A stretch of DNA of 64,000 nucleotides from Corynebacterium marinum DSM 44953 (GCF_000835165.1 NZ_CP007790.1:124001-188000), one strand, 5' to 3'; shown: positions 44,965-53,134, counted from the stretch's first letter. Numbers and translations are program-made. The notes: a model not told the origin generated them from the letters alone.

Positions 44965-45881
44965 CTCGGCCGCGTGAAACGCTCGTTGCGCCCCTGACGG
45001 TGCAGCCGCAGCCACTCCCGGAATCCTGCCGGATCACGGCGCTGCACCAGGAAGAACCAGCTGAAGCGGGCGTACTCCTGCGGCAGCAGCTTCCGCATGC
45101 CCGGCTGGCTCATGACGTAGCCGCGGTTGCGGTAGGTGAAGTAGCGCTTGGACTCGTTGTCCGGGTACTGGGTGTGCATCCGCCCGCCCAGGATCGGCTT
45201 GAATTCATCGGAACCGTCCGGGTGCAGGTAAGCGGTGCTCAGGGCGGTGCCGAAGGCCAACCCTGAACGCACCAGCCGGCGGTGGTACTCCACCTCGTCG
45301 CCGCGGATGAACAGGCGGTAGTCGGGCACGCCGATGATCTCCATCGCCTGCGCGCTGATCAGCGCGCCGTTGAACAGGCTCGCGATACCGGGGAGGAACT
45401 CCCCCTCCAGCTCGTCGCGGCGCCGCTTCCAGGTCAGCCCCTGGCGCAACGGGAACGCGAGCCGGCCGGGGTCGTCGATGTTGCACACGACGGGGGAAAC
45501 CTCGTGGAGACGGTGACGCTCGGCGACGTCGAAAAGCAACGCCAGCACGTGCTCGTCCGCGGGGCGGCCGTCGTCGTCGGCGCACCAGACCGCGTCCGCG
45601 CCCAGGGCCAGGGCGGTGAGGAAACCGTAGGCGAAGCCGCCCGCCCCGCCCAGATTCGTCCGGCTCGCCAGGTACACCGCCCGCTCCCCGGCGAGCTCTG
45701 CGACCAGGTCGCGGACCGCCTCCTCACAACCGTTGTCCACCACAATCACCCAGTCCACCGGGTGAGTCTGGCCCACCACCTGCTCCAGCGAGGCCCGGAG
45801 GAGCTCCACCCGGCGATGGGTGACGATCACCGCTGCAGTGGTGCCGGAACGTGACAAAGTGGCTGTTGGCATGGGGATCAT
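44961..45881 (-). CDS. glfT1: Galactofuranosyltransferase GlfT1
   Basis: GT2-type enzyme of 306 residues that adds the first galactofuranose units to the rhamnosyl-GlcNAc-diphospho-decaprenol linker. It shows AVIVTHRRVELLRASLEQV, VVDNGCEEAV, the catalytic acid cluster in WCADDDGRPADEH and IRGDEVEYHRRL. ATG 45881 has GGAGG 7 nt upstream and overlaps the stop of the upstream DUF559-type gene as ATGA. A second Met 3 codons on is possible. Confidence 0.92.
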   Translation of the reverse strand: MIPMPTATLSRSGTTAAVIVTHRRVELLRASLEQVVGQTHPVDWVIVVDNGCEEAVRDLVAELAGERAVYLASRTNLGGAGGFAYGFLTALALGADAVWCADDDGRPADEHVLALLFDVAERHRLHEVSPVVCNIDDPGRLAFPLRQGLTWKRRRDELEGEFLPGIASLFNGALISAQAMEIIGVPDYRLFIRGDEVEYHRRLVRSGLAFGTALSTAYLHPDGSDEFKPILGGRMHTQYPDNESKRYFTYRNRGYVMSQPGMRKLLPQEYARFSWFFLVQRRDPAGFREWLRLHRQGRNERFTRPS

Positions 45882-46807
45882 TGTGCCACCTCCGCCCACC
45901 ACGGGCCGTCCCGGATGAACGTGTTGTGCCATCTCCACACCTGACGCGCCTCAGTACCCAGATGCTCCGGGTCCTCATTGACGGCCGCCGCAATCTGCTC
46001 CACGACATCCTCCAGGTGGTATTCCACGCAACTCCCCGAATAGCGCAGCACCCGGTACCCGTGCCGGACAGCGTAATTGGCCTTCCACCGGTCAGCGATG
46101 AACGTCTCGCGGCTTTCGGCCGAGTGGTACTTGTAGCCGTCGATCTCCACGATCAACTGCGCCGCCTCGATCACCCCGTCGAAAAGATAGCCCCCGATGT
46201 CCTTGTTCTGCTCGACGACCAGCCCCCGCTCCCTGAGCCTGCGGAACACCTTCCGCTCGGCGTCGCTGTCACCGCCGACGGCCGCCCGCCCGAGCAGACT
46301 CGCCAGCCCCGGTGAAACCCGCGGCAGCTGCTCCAGGTGGCGCTCCAGCAACTGTCTGCCCTCCTTCCGTCGGTACGCCTTCTCCAGGAAATCCAGCAGT
46401 TCGGAGTCGTCATGATCCATATGATCGGCCACCGCGGACACAGGGGACACCACCTTGAGTTCCCCGATTGATTCGAAGGGCAGCTTCCTGCTCTGCCTCA
46501 GGGTCAGCAACGGGGTCCCCGTATCCGAGGAACCATAAAGAACCCGCCCGGTCAACGGCAGCGTGAGCTCCTGCTCAGAGTGGAGTTCGAAGGCTGTTTT
46601 TCCCGAGTACACCAGGGTCGGCCGCCGATGCGCCAGCGCCCGCAGCAGCAGGCTGCCTGCCGGCGGGGAGGTGGTGTAGACGCCCCGTTCCACGCGGTGC
46701 AGTTGACCCGCCTGCACCAACACGGCGATGTGGTGCGCACTGACCCCGTTCGCCTTCAACATCGCCGTATCCACGACCGCGTCCTTCTCCAGCCGGAACT
46801 TCTTCAT
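45878..46807 (-). CDS. AbiEi/DUF559-type protein (regulator arm plus Vsr-like domain)
   Basis: 309-residue protein. Residues about 1-50 form a helix-turn-helix arm of the AbiEi antitoxin type (MLKANGVSAHHIAVLVQAGQ, LHRVERGVYTT). The middle shows VSPVSAVADHM, and the C-terminal third is a Vsr/DUF559-like fold: SDAERKVFRRLRERGLVVEQ, VIEAAQLIVEIDGYKYHSAE, ADRWKANYAVRHGYRVLRYS. No cognate AbiEii-type toxin is adjacent. It couples by ATGA to glfT1, an unusual partner, and lies beside the palindromic repeats at 46865-47069. Actinobacterial proteins of this design have no settled function. Confidence 0.75.
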   Translation of the reverse strand: MKKFRLEKDAVVDTAMLKANGVSAHHIAVLVQAGQLHRVERGVYTTSPPAGSLLLRALAHRRPTLVYSGKTAFELHSEQELTLPLTGRVLYGSSDTGTPLLTLRQSRKLPFESIGELKVVSPVSAVADHMDHDDSELLDFLEKAYRRKEGRQLLERHLEQLPRVSPGLASLLGRAAVGGDSDAERKVFRRLRERGLVVEQNKDIGGYLFDGVIEAAQLIVEIDGYKYHSAESRETFIADRWKANYAVRHGYRVLRYSGSCVEYHLEDVVEQIAAAVNEDPEHLGTEARQVWRWHNTFIRDGPWWAEVAQ

Positions 46808-46864
46808 GTCTCATCCCCCCAGGCGGAGAGATTATGCCGGGAGCGGCGTTCGCGCAGCTCGAGA

Positions 46865-46934
46865 ATCCGCCGCAGAGTGGACATCGGTCCGGAAACCGGG
46901 CCGTTTCAGCGGCGATGTCAGCGCGGCGGCGGAT
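46865..46934. repeat. 70-bp palindromic repeat, copy 1
   Basis: Begins ATCCGCCGCAGAGTGGACAT and ends CGCGGCGGCGGAT. The ends form ATCCGCCG/CGGCGGAT, inner arms are ACATCG/CGATGT, and the centre is GAAAC-cgggcc-GTTTC, so the whole unit folds into one hairpin. It matches copy 2 at 66 of 70 positions. It is open in one minus-strand frame, but no gene is evident. It resembles REP/BIME-type elements. Confidence 0.85.
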
Positions 46935-46999
46935 CCTTTTGGGGGACACCATCGACGCAACGGGCGTGCCGGGCATACGGGGCGTCGGGAAGCACGGAT

Positions 47000-47069
47000 A
47001 TCCGCCGCAGGGTGGACATCGGTCCCGAAACCGGGCCGTTTCAGCTGCGATGTCAGCGCGACGGCGGAT
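47000..47069. repeat. 70-bp palindromic repeat, copy 2
   Basis: A direct copy of the 46865 element after a 65-bp unrelated spacer. It differs at four positions (12, 27, 47 and 62 of the unit) and keeps the ATCCGCCG/CGGCGGAT ends and the GAAAC/GTTTC centre. It ends 18 bp before the wzt stop, so it may also act as the 3' structure of that transcript. Confidence 0.85.
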
Positions 47070-47087
47070 CAACCTCCCTCCGCCCCG

Positions 47088-47897
47088 CTACGGGGAGGGG
47101 GTCGGTTGGCCGTCCTCGTCGAAACGCTGCAGCAGGGAGCGGACGTAGTCGCCGGCACCCTTGCCCTCATAGGCCTCCACGACCTCGTCGACGAGGCCGG
47201 CCTTGCGCACATGGCCGTGGTCGATCCACAGGGCGGTGTTGCACAGCTGGGCGAGGAAGTCGTTGGAGTGGGACGCGAAGACGAGGATGCCGGAGCGTTT
47301 GACCAGTTCCTGCAGGCGGACGCGGGCCTTGGCCATGAAGGCGGCGTCGACGGCGCCGATGCCTTCGTCGAGAAGCAGGATCTCGGGTTCGATGGAGGTG
47401 ACCACGCCGAGGGCGAGGCGCACGCGCATGCCGGTGGAGTAGGTGCGAAGAGGCATGTTGAGGTATTCGCCGAGCTCGGAGAAGTCGGCGATCTCGTCGA
47501 TCTTGGCTTTCATCTGTTTGCGCGTCTGGCCGAGGAAGAGGCCGCGGATGATGATGTTCTCGTAGCCGGAGATCTCCGGGTCCATGCCGACGCCGAGGTC
47601 GAAGACGGGGGCGACGCGGCCGCGAATGTCGGCGGAGCCGCGGGTGGGTTCGTAGATGCCGGACAGCAGGCGCAGCAGCGTGGATTTGCCGGCGCCGTTG
47701 TGGCCGACGAGCCCGACGCGGTCGCCTTCCCGCAGGTGCAGGTTGATGTCCTTGAGCGCTTCGACGACGACGGTGTTGTCGCTGTTGCGGCCGATGGCGC
47801 CGCCGGCGGTGGAGAGCAGGGTCTTCTTCATGGAACGCGATTTGGCGTCGAAGATGGGGAAGTCGACGCAGGCGTCGTAGGTGTCGATGGAAACCAA
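47088..47897 (-). CDS. wzt: Galactan/lipid-linked polysaccharide ABC exporter ATPase Wzt
   Basis: ABC ATPase of 269 residues, the nucleotide-binding half of the transporter that flips lipid-linked galactan across the membrane. Walker A is GHNGAGKST, the signature YSTGMRVRLAL, Walker B ILLLDEGIGAVD and the switch His FASHS. This matches the Rv3781/RfbE group. Starts MVSIDTYDACVDFP, 9 nt after the wzm stop, with GGATCC-type sequence upstream. It forms an operon with wzm. Confidence 0.94.
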   Translation of the reverse strand: MVSIDTYDACVDFPIFDAKSRSMKKTLLSTAGGAIGRNSDNTVVVEALKDINLHLREGDRVGLVGHNGAGKSTLLRLLSGIYEPTRGSADIRGRVAPVFDLGVGMDPEISGYENIIIRGLFLGQTRKQMKAKIDEIADFSELGEYLNMPLRTYSTGMRVRLALGVVTSIEPEILLLDEGIGAVDAAFMAKARVRLQELVKRSGILVFASHSNDFLAQLCNTALWIDHGHVRKAGLVDEVVEAYEGKGAGDYVRSLLQRFDEDGQPTPSP

Positions 47898-47906
47898 GGG
47901 ATCCTC

Positions 47907-48821
47907 CTAGACCCAGTAGCTGACGCGGAATCGCCACTGCTTCATGGCGAGCAACGCGAGGACGAGGCCCAGGGCCGTGAAGGCCAGGACGATCCACCAG
48001 TGGTAGGCGGCCAGGGGCTGGCCGATTAAGGGTGCGCGGATGATCTCCATGTAGTGGTACAGCGGGTTGATCTCGGCGAGCAGGGCGCGTTCGGCGACGT
48101 CGCCGCCCTGCTCCTTGAGCGTCTGCGTGGTCCACACGATGGGCGTGACGTAGAAGAGCAGCTGCACCATGGCCTCGAGCAGCGGTGCGACGTCGCGGTA
48201 GCGGGTGGCGACGATGCCGAAGAACATGGTCACCCACACCCCGTTGAGGATGAGCACCGCCATCGCCGGGATGGCCATCAGCACCTCCCAGCCGAGGTCC
48301 CGGGGGAAGATGAGCATGAGGATGACCCAGATGACCAGGTTGTGGGCGAGGAACAGCGCCTGGCGCCACACCAGCCGGTAGACGTGGACACTCAGCGCGG
48401 AGGGGAGCTGTTTGATCAGGCCCTCGTTGTCGATGAAGATGTCCGAGCCGTCCTTGATGCAACCGGAGATGAACCCCCACATGATCAGGCCCACCGTGAC
48501 GTGCGGCAGGAACTCGGCGAGTTCGATCTGGAAGAGCATGGCGTAGAGCAGGCCGAGGGCCAGTGCCATCACGCCGGTGGCGATGGTGATCCACAGCGGG
48601 CCGAGTGTGGAGCGGCGGTAGCGCTGCTTGATGTCCTGCCAGCCGAGCTGCAGCCACAGTTCGTGCTGGCGGAATCCGCGGACCAGGTCGTTCCACGCCG
48701 CGCCGAAGGTCTTGGACCTGGAGGCGGGCGGGTTCGTGTCGACGCTCGCCGTCATGCGGGCGACGTCGTCACGCAACTGCTGTTCGTCCAGCTGGTTTCG
48801 GTAAGGGGATGGTTCCTGCAC
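47907..48821 (-). CDS. wzm: Galactan/lipid-linked polysaccharide ABC exporter permease Wzm
   Basis: ABC-2 type permease of 304 residues, the membrane half of the galactan exporter (Rv3783-like). It has an N-terminal helix ELWLQLGWQDIKQRYRRSTL, GPLWITIATGVMALALGLLY and six hydrophobic segments ending WRFRVSYWV. GTG 48821 is preferred over an upstream ATG because TAGTGT (48829-48834) lies 7 nt before it with no Shine-Dalgarno. It precedes wzt. Confidence 0.94.
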   Translation of the reverse strand: MQEPSPYRNQLDEQQLRDDVARMTASVDTNPPASRSKTFGAAWNDLVRGFRQHELWLQLGWQDIKQRYRRSTLGPLWITIATGVMALALGLLYAMLFQIELAEFLPHVTVGLIMWGFISGCIKDGSDIFIDNEGLIKQLPSALSVHVYRLVWRQALFLAHNLVIWVILMLIFPRDLGWEVLMAIPAMAVLILNGVWVTMFFGIVATRYRDVAPLLEAMVQLLFYVTPIVWTTQTLKEQGGDVAERALLAEINPLYHYMEIIRAPLIGQPLAAYHWWIVLAFTALGLVLALLAMKQWRFRVSYWV

Positions 48822-49044
48822 ACCGACAACACTATCCCCGCGGGGGCGGTTGACGGGCATCCGGCGCCGGTCAGGTCCGCGCCGGCCCGCACTCTGTGAA
48901 TTTCATGGGAGTCCGGCCAGAATTAATCTGATTCACAGGTCGCCTAGCAGGGCTTTCCTGCTTATCTGTCCGGCGCGGGGGCGATGGTGCATCTGGGCGG
49001 TGGACGGGGCATACTGGACGGACGTGTCGGAAGGAGTGTCGTGA

Positions 49045-50247
49045 ATGGCCTATGACGTCGCCCGGGTGAGAGGGCAGTACGTGTCCCTCGGAGACGGGTG
49101 GACCTACCTCAACGCGCACCAGTGCCCGCAGATCCCGGAGCGTGTGTCGGCGGCGGTGTCGCGTTCCTTCCGCCTGGCCACCGGCGTGGCCGAGGTGGAG
49201 AAGTCCTCGGGTTCCCATTCCCGGGTGCATGAACCCGGCCGCCTGGAGGGGTCGCTGCTTCTCGACGCCGCCCGCACCGCCGTCGCCGACCTCTGCGGCG
49301 CCACCCCGGACCGGGTCATCCTGGGGCCGAGCCTGCCCGCCCTCTACGTGTCGCTGGCCCGCGCGATGCGGCCGCTGCTGCGCGCGACGTCCTCCGTGGT
49401 GCTCTCGGGTCTCGACGAACCAGACCTGGTGGCCCCGTTCGAAGAGACGGGGGCGCGGATCCGCCGCGCCCAACCGGACCTGGGGACGGGCACGTTGCCG
49501 GCCTCGCAGTACAGCGAACTCGTCGACGGCTCCACCCGCCTCGTCGCCCTCTCCGCCGCCCAGCGTTATCTGGGCACCGTCGCGCCCGTCGCGGAGATCG
49601 TCGAGCACACGCGCTCGCGTTCCCGCGCCTGGGTGCTTGTCGACGCATCCTCCTACGCCCCCTACCGCCCCCTCGACGTCAGCGACTGGGACGCCGACAT
49701 CGTCGCCCTCGACGTCGCGGCCCTCGGCGGCCCGCAGGTGTCGGCGCTGGTGTTCCGGGACACCGCGATGTTCCGACGCCTCAACCCGGTTCTGGAGACC
49801 CCCGTCGCTCCGGCGCTGGCGGGCGGTGTGCCCACCCTCGTGGACGTCATTGCCGACCAGACCAGCCCCGGCGGAACCCGCCGTACCCGCCTCCAGCGCG
49901 CCATGCGGGAGATGTCGGGTTACCTCACGTCCCTGACGGGTGAGCTGCAGCAGTTCCTCGGTGCTCTGCCGGCCGTGCACATCCTCGGCGTCACCGGCGA
50001 GGCGGGCGACGGCGGCCGCTCCGACCGGATCCCGCGCCTGTCCTTCGCCGTCCGCGGCGTCCCCGCCCGGACGGTCCACCAGCGGCTGCTGGACAACGGC
50101 CTGGTCACCACGATCCTGCCCCTCGCCCGGCTCTTCGCCGACATGGGCGTGGACGAGGTCGGCGGCGCCGTCACCATCTCCCTGAGTCCGTACACCGCCC
50201 GCCACGACCTCGAGCACCTCACCCGCGTCGTGGCCTCCCTCGCCTAG
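49045..50247 (+). CDS. Cysteine-desulfurase-like class V aminotransferase homologue, PLP lysine lost
   Basis: 400-residue fold-type I protein similar to the cysteine desulfurase-like Rv3778c group, which sits near glfT1/wzm in mycobacteria too. It keeps LNAHQCPQIPERV, LCGATPDRVILGPS, VLVDASSYAPYRPLDV and the C-terminal domain. In this family the PLP lysine lies in an S-x-YK-x-x-GP block. The aligned residues read DVAALGGPQ, so the lysine is missing and normal PLP catalysis is unlikely. AAGGAG is 8 nt before the ATG. It ends in a CTAG overlap with the convergent oxidoreductase. Confidence 0.8.
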   Translation: MAYDVARVRGQYVSLGDGWTYLNAHQCPQIPERVSAAVSRSFRLATGVAEVEKSSGSHSRVHEPGRLEGSLLLDAARTAVADLCGATPDRVILGPSLPALYVSLARAMRPLLRATSSVVLSGLDEPDLVAPFEETGARIRRAQPDLGTGTLPASQYSELVDGSTRLVALSAAQRYLGTVAPVAEIVEHTRSRSRAWVLVDASSYAPYRPLDVSDWDADIVALDVAALGGPQVSALVFRDTAMFRRLNPVLETPVAPALAGGVPTLVDVIADQTSPGGTRRTRLQRAMREMSGYLTSLTGELQQFLGALPAVHILGVTGEAGDGGRSDRIPRLSFAVRGVPARTVHQRLLDNGLVTTILPLARLFADMGVDEVGGAVTISLSPYTARHDLEHLTRVVASLA

Positions 50248-51200
50248 GCCTCCAGCACGATCTTTCCGGTGACCTCGCCGGAGTCCAGCAGATCGTGGGC
50301 CTTCGCTGCCTCGGCCAGCGGGAGGACGGCGTGGATGCGGTGGGCGATGCGGGCGTCGGAAAGCATCGGCCACACGTGCTCGACGGTGGAGGCGACGACC
50401 TCCGCCTTGCCGGCCAGGGAGCGGGCGCGCAGGGTGGTGCCGCGGACCGACAGGCGGCGCGGGAGCAGCGCGCCGAGGTTGATCTCCGTCTTCACCCCGC
50501 CCTGCAGTCCGATGATGACGAGCTGACCGTCCTCGGCCAGCGCGCGCAGGTTCTGCCGCAGGTATTTCGCGCCGATGATGTCGAGGATGACGTCGCAGCG
50601 CCCCTTGAGCTCTTCGGCGAAGTCCTGTTCGCGGTAGTTGATCAGGATGTCGGCGCCGAGTTCGCGGCACACCTCCAGTTTCTCCGCGGAGCCGGCGGTC
50701 ACCGCGACGGTAGCGCCCAGCTGCCTGCACAGCTGGATGGCGAAGGTGCCGATACCGCCCGCGCCTCCGTGAATGAGCACCGTCTGCCCGGCGCGCACCC
50801 CGGCGAGCATCCCCAGGTTGGACCACACCGTGCACGCCGCCTCCACGACGCTGGCGGCCTCGGTCAGCGAGTAACCCGCCGGAATCGGCATGAGCTGACC
50901 CTCCGGCACAGCGACGTACTCGGCGTAACCCCCGCCGGCCAGCAGACAGGCGACCTCCTCGCCGGCCTTCCGCCCGGTGGCGCCCGGGTCCTCGATGACG
51001 CCCGAGCACTCCAGGCCGATGATGTCCGACGCCCCCGGCGGCGGCGGGTAGTGCCCGCGCGCCTGCAGCAGATCACCCCGGTTCACGCCCGCTGCGTGCA
51101 CCTTCACCAGGACTTCGCCGTCCCTGAGCTGCGGCAGGTCAGTGTCGACGAGTACCAGTGAGCGCGGATCTTCCGGATTGGTCAGTTGGATTGCCTTCAT
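50244..51200 (-). CDS. NAD(P)H-quinone oxidoreductase (zeta-crystallin/PIG3-like)
   Basis: Zinc-free medium-chain dehydrogenase of 318 residues. VHAAGVNRGDLLQARGHYP, the Rossmann-type IHGGAGGIGTFAIQLCRQLG and GADILINYREQDF match quinone oxidoreductases of the PIG3 type. No zinc-binding cysteines are present. TACCCT is 8 nt before ATG 51200 (leaderless). In mycobacteria the counterpart Rv3777 also neighbours the cysteine-desulfurase-like gene, so the pairing is conserved. Confidence 0.9.
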   Translation of the reverse strand: MKAIQLTNPEDPRSLVLVDTDLPQLRDGEVLVKVHAAGVNRGDLLQARGHYPPPPGASDIIGLECSGVIEDPGATGRKAGEEVACLLAGGGYAEYVAVPEGQLMPIPAGYSLTEAASVVEAACTVWSNLGMLAGVRAGQTVLIHGGAGGIGTFAIQLCRQLGATVAVTAGSAEKLEVCRELGADILINYREQDFAEELKGRCDVILDIIGAKYLRQNLRALAEDGQLVIIGLQGGVKTEINLGALLPRRLSVRGTTLRARSLAGKAEVVASTVEHVWPMLSDARIAHRIHAVLPLAEAAKAHDLLDSGEVTGKIVLEA

Positions 51201-51286
51201 GCCATCCCAGGGTAGGGAAATTCCAGGCCTGGGGGTGGCTCAGGTATTGTGGAGGATTGTCGTCGGGGAGTTTTCCCGGGCGACGA

Positions 51287-51371
51287 GGAGATGTGGCAGA
51301 GCGGCCGAATGCACTGGTCTTGAAAACCAGCGAGGGTCAAACCTCCGGGGGTTCAAATCCCCCCGTCTCCG
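51287..51371 (+). tRNA. tRNA-Ser (anticodon UGA)
   Basis: GGAGATG pairs with CGTCTCC in the acceptor stem. The anticodon stem is CTGGT/ACCAG with loop CTTGAAA, giving anticodon TGA. A long variable arm (GCGAGGGTCAAACCTCC region) and TTCAAAT T-loop fit a class II serine tRNA. No CCA is encoded. Confidence 0.97.
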
Positions 51372-51376
51372 CTGCC

Positions 51377-51410
51377 AAGTGCCTTCCACCGCCGCCGGTG
51401 GGAGGTACTT
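51377..51410 (+). terminator. Hairpin after tRNA-Ser(UGA)
   Basis: AAGTGCCTTCCACC (51377-51390), loop gccgcc, GGTGGGAGGTACTT (51397-51410). As RNA the 14-bp stem is fully paired, with two G-U pairs. It begins 5 nt after the tRNA and is followed by CTTCC. It probably ends the tRNA transcript. Confidence 0.65.
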
Positions 51411-51425
51411 CTTCCGTGGCGGACG

Positions 51426-51496
51426 TTTCCACTTCGTGCCCCCTCAAGACACCGTCGTGACCTCTCCGGACAGCTTGAGGGGGTACGAAGTGGAAA
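51426..51496. repeat. Long hairpin, shared-stem repeat family (copy 2)
   Basis: Arms of 23 nt at 51426-51448 and 51474-51496 pair along their whole length, with one G-U position and a 25-nt loop. The inner stem CCCCCTCAAG/CTTGAGGGGG matches the stem of the gltD-emb hairpin at 33387-33441. It lies between tRNA-Ser(UGA) and moeB. The rest of 51497-51620 shows no gene. Confidence 0.7.
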
Positions 51497-51620
51497 ACCG
51501 GCCGCGGAGCCCGGCCCCCGGGTGAATACCGGAGGGTGGAGGTGGAGCAGATGACGCTCACCAGAATCATGGGGAACCTGGGGCCGGGGCTGGCGGGGTA
51601 GCATGCCCGCCGGCGGCCCG

Positions 51621-52676
51621 TCAGCCCTGCCGGTTGAGCCAGGCGTCGATGCCGCCGGCCAGGCTCACCGGTCCCGTCACTCCGCGTTCGGCCAGGGCCC
51701 GGACCGCGCGGGCCGAACGGATGCCGCCGGCGCAGTAGATGACCACGTCCTGGCCGGGGGCCGGGGTCGGGGGAACCCATCCGCCGGTGAGCACCTCGCC
51801 GAGGGGGACGTTGACGGCGCCCGGGATGCGGGTACCGGCGAACTCGTGGGGTTCGCGGACGTCGATGAGCAGCGGGGCGTCGGGGAGCTCGGTGACCTCC
51901 GGTACGGGGGGAAGTTCCGGGGAGGTGACGGGGCCGTTCCCCCGCACCCGGGTCAGGGTCTCCTGCGTGCCGACGACCGGCACGTACTCCCACGTGCCGT
52001 CCAGCCCGGAGAACACGGCGAGACGGCCGATCAGCGGGCGGCCCAGACCGGTCAACAGCTTGATGGCCTCCAGCGCCATGGCGGAGCCGACCACCCCGAC
52101 CACGGGTCCGAGCACGCCGGCCTGGGCGCAGTTGGGCACCACTCCCGGGGCCGGCGGCTGGCGGTAGATGTCCTCGTAGATCGGGCCGTGGCCGGCGTGG
52201 AAGACGGAGAGCTGCGCGTCGTGGCCGAGGATCGAGGCCCACACGTGGGGGATGCCCAGGCGGGCGCAGGCCCAGGAGGCGAGGTGGCGGGTGTCGAAGT
52301 TGTCGGCGCCGTCCAGGACCACGTCCGCGCCCTGCAGCACCTCCAGCGCGTTGGCGAGGGTCAGGCGCCCGGGGGAGGCGGCGACGGCGATGTCCGGGTT
52401 GAGGGCCCGCATCGCCTCGGCGGCCGACTCCGCCTTGGGGCGGCCGACGCCGGCGTCGCGGTGGATGACCTGGCGGTGGAGGTTGGAGATGTCCACGGCG
52501 TCGTCGTCGATGACGGTGATGCGCCCGACGCCCGCGCCCGCCAGGTAGAGCAGCGCGGGCGAGCCCAGGCCGCCGGCGCCGATGACGGCCACGTGCGCGC
52601 GGGAGAGGGCCTCCTGGCCGGCCAGGCCGAAGTCGGGCAGGGAGATCTGGCGGCGGTAGCGGGAGACCGGGGTCAT
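51621..52676 (-). CDS. moeB: MoeB/ThiF adenylyltransferase with C-terminal rhodanese domain
   Basis: Activates the C-terminal glycine of MoaD as an adenylate so that it can receive sulfur for molybdopterin. The 351-residue protein has RYRRQISLPDFGLAGQEAL, the nucleotide motif VIGAGGLGSPALLYLAGAG, DGADNFDTR and PNCAQAGVLGP. From about residue 260 a rhodanese domain follows with active-site Cys in IYCAGGIRSARA, so it can also supply sulfur, as in MoeBR proteins. It overlaps the moaE stop as ATGA. Confidence 0.93.
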   Translation of the reverse strand: MTPVSRYRRQISLPDFGLAGQEALSRAHVAVIGAGGLGSPALLYLAGAGVGRITVIDDDAVDISNLHRQVIHRDAGVGRPKAESAAEAMRALNPDIAVAASPGRLTLANALEVLQGADVVLDGADNFDTRHLASWACARLGIPHVWASILGHDAQLSVFHAGHGPIYEDIYRQPPAPGVVPNCAQAGVLGPVVGVVGSAMALEAIKLLTGLGRPLIGRLAVFSGLDGTWEYVPVVGTQETLTRVRGNGPVTSPELPPVPEVTELPDAPLLIDVREPHEFAGTRIPGAVNVPLGEVLTGGWVPPTPAPGQDVVIYCAGGIRSARAVRALAERGVTGPVSLAGGIDAWLNRQG

Positions 52677-53134
52677 TCCAGACCCACCCACTGGGAGGCG
52701 CCGTCGGGGAGCTCCTGCTCCTTCCAGATGGGCACCTCGGCCTTCACCCGGTCGGCCAGCTCCGCGGCGGCGGAGAAGGCGGCCCGGCGGTGGGCGGCGG
52801 CGGCGACGACCACGAAGGCCAGGTCCCCGATGGACAGGTCGCCGGTGCGGTGTGCCGTCCACAGGCGCGCTGCCGGGTGCCCGTTGCTCACCTCCCGGGC
52901 CACGACGGCGATGACCTCGCCGGCGGTGGGGTGGGCGGTGTACCGCAGGCTGGCCACCTGGTGTCCGCCGTCGTGGTCGCGGACCACGCCCTCGAAGGTG
53001 ACGACCGCGCCCATGGCGTCGGTGGCGGTGGCGGCGCGGGCGTCGGCGAGCAGGGGCTCCAGGGGAGCTTCGGTCATCGTCGCGGAGATGACCAATCCGG
53101 TCTGTTCGGCGACGTAGGCGGGGTCAGTGCTCAT
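52673..53134 (-). CDS. moaE: Molybdopterin synthase large subunit MoaE
   Basis: Catalytic subunit of molybdopterin synthase, 153 residues, which with thiocarboxylated MoaD converts precursor Z to molybdopterin. It shows GAVVTFEGVVRDHDGG, the H-R-x-G motif in WTAHRTGDLSIGD, VVAAAAHRRAAFSAA and the active-site Lys in VPIWKEQ. Gene order mog-moaE-moeB with short overlaps supports a single operon. Confidence 0.95.
   Translation of the reverse strand: MSTDPAYVAEQTGLVISATMTEAPLEPLLADARAATATDAMGAVVTFEGVVRDHDGGHQVASLRYTAHPTAGEVIAVVAREVSNGHPAARLWTAHRTGDLSIGDLAFVVVAAAAHRRAAFSAAAELADRVKAEVPIWKEQELPDGASQWVGLE

Noticed and set aside
46865..47069. CRISPR array
   Set aside because: There are only two units, each 70 bp and itself palindromic, with a single 65-bp spacer and no cas genes.
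46575..47072. 165-codon minus-strand frame with a repeated RRRADIAAETARF segment
   Set aside because: The repeated peptide is the translation of the 70-bp palindromic DNA repeats. The rest overlaps the AbiEi-type gene out of frame.
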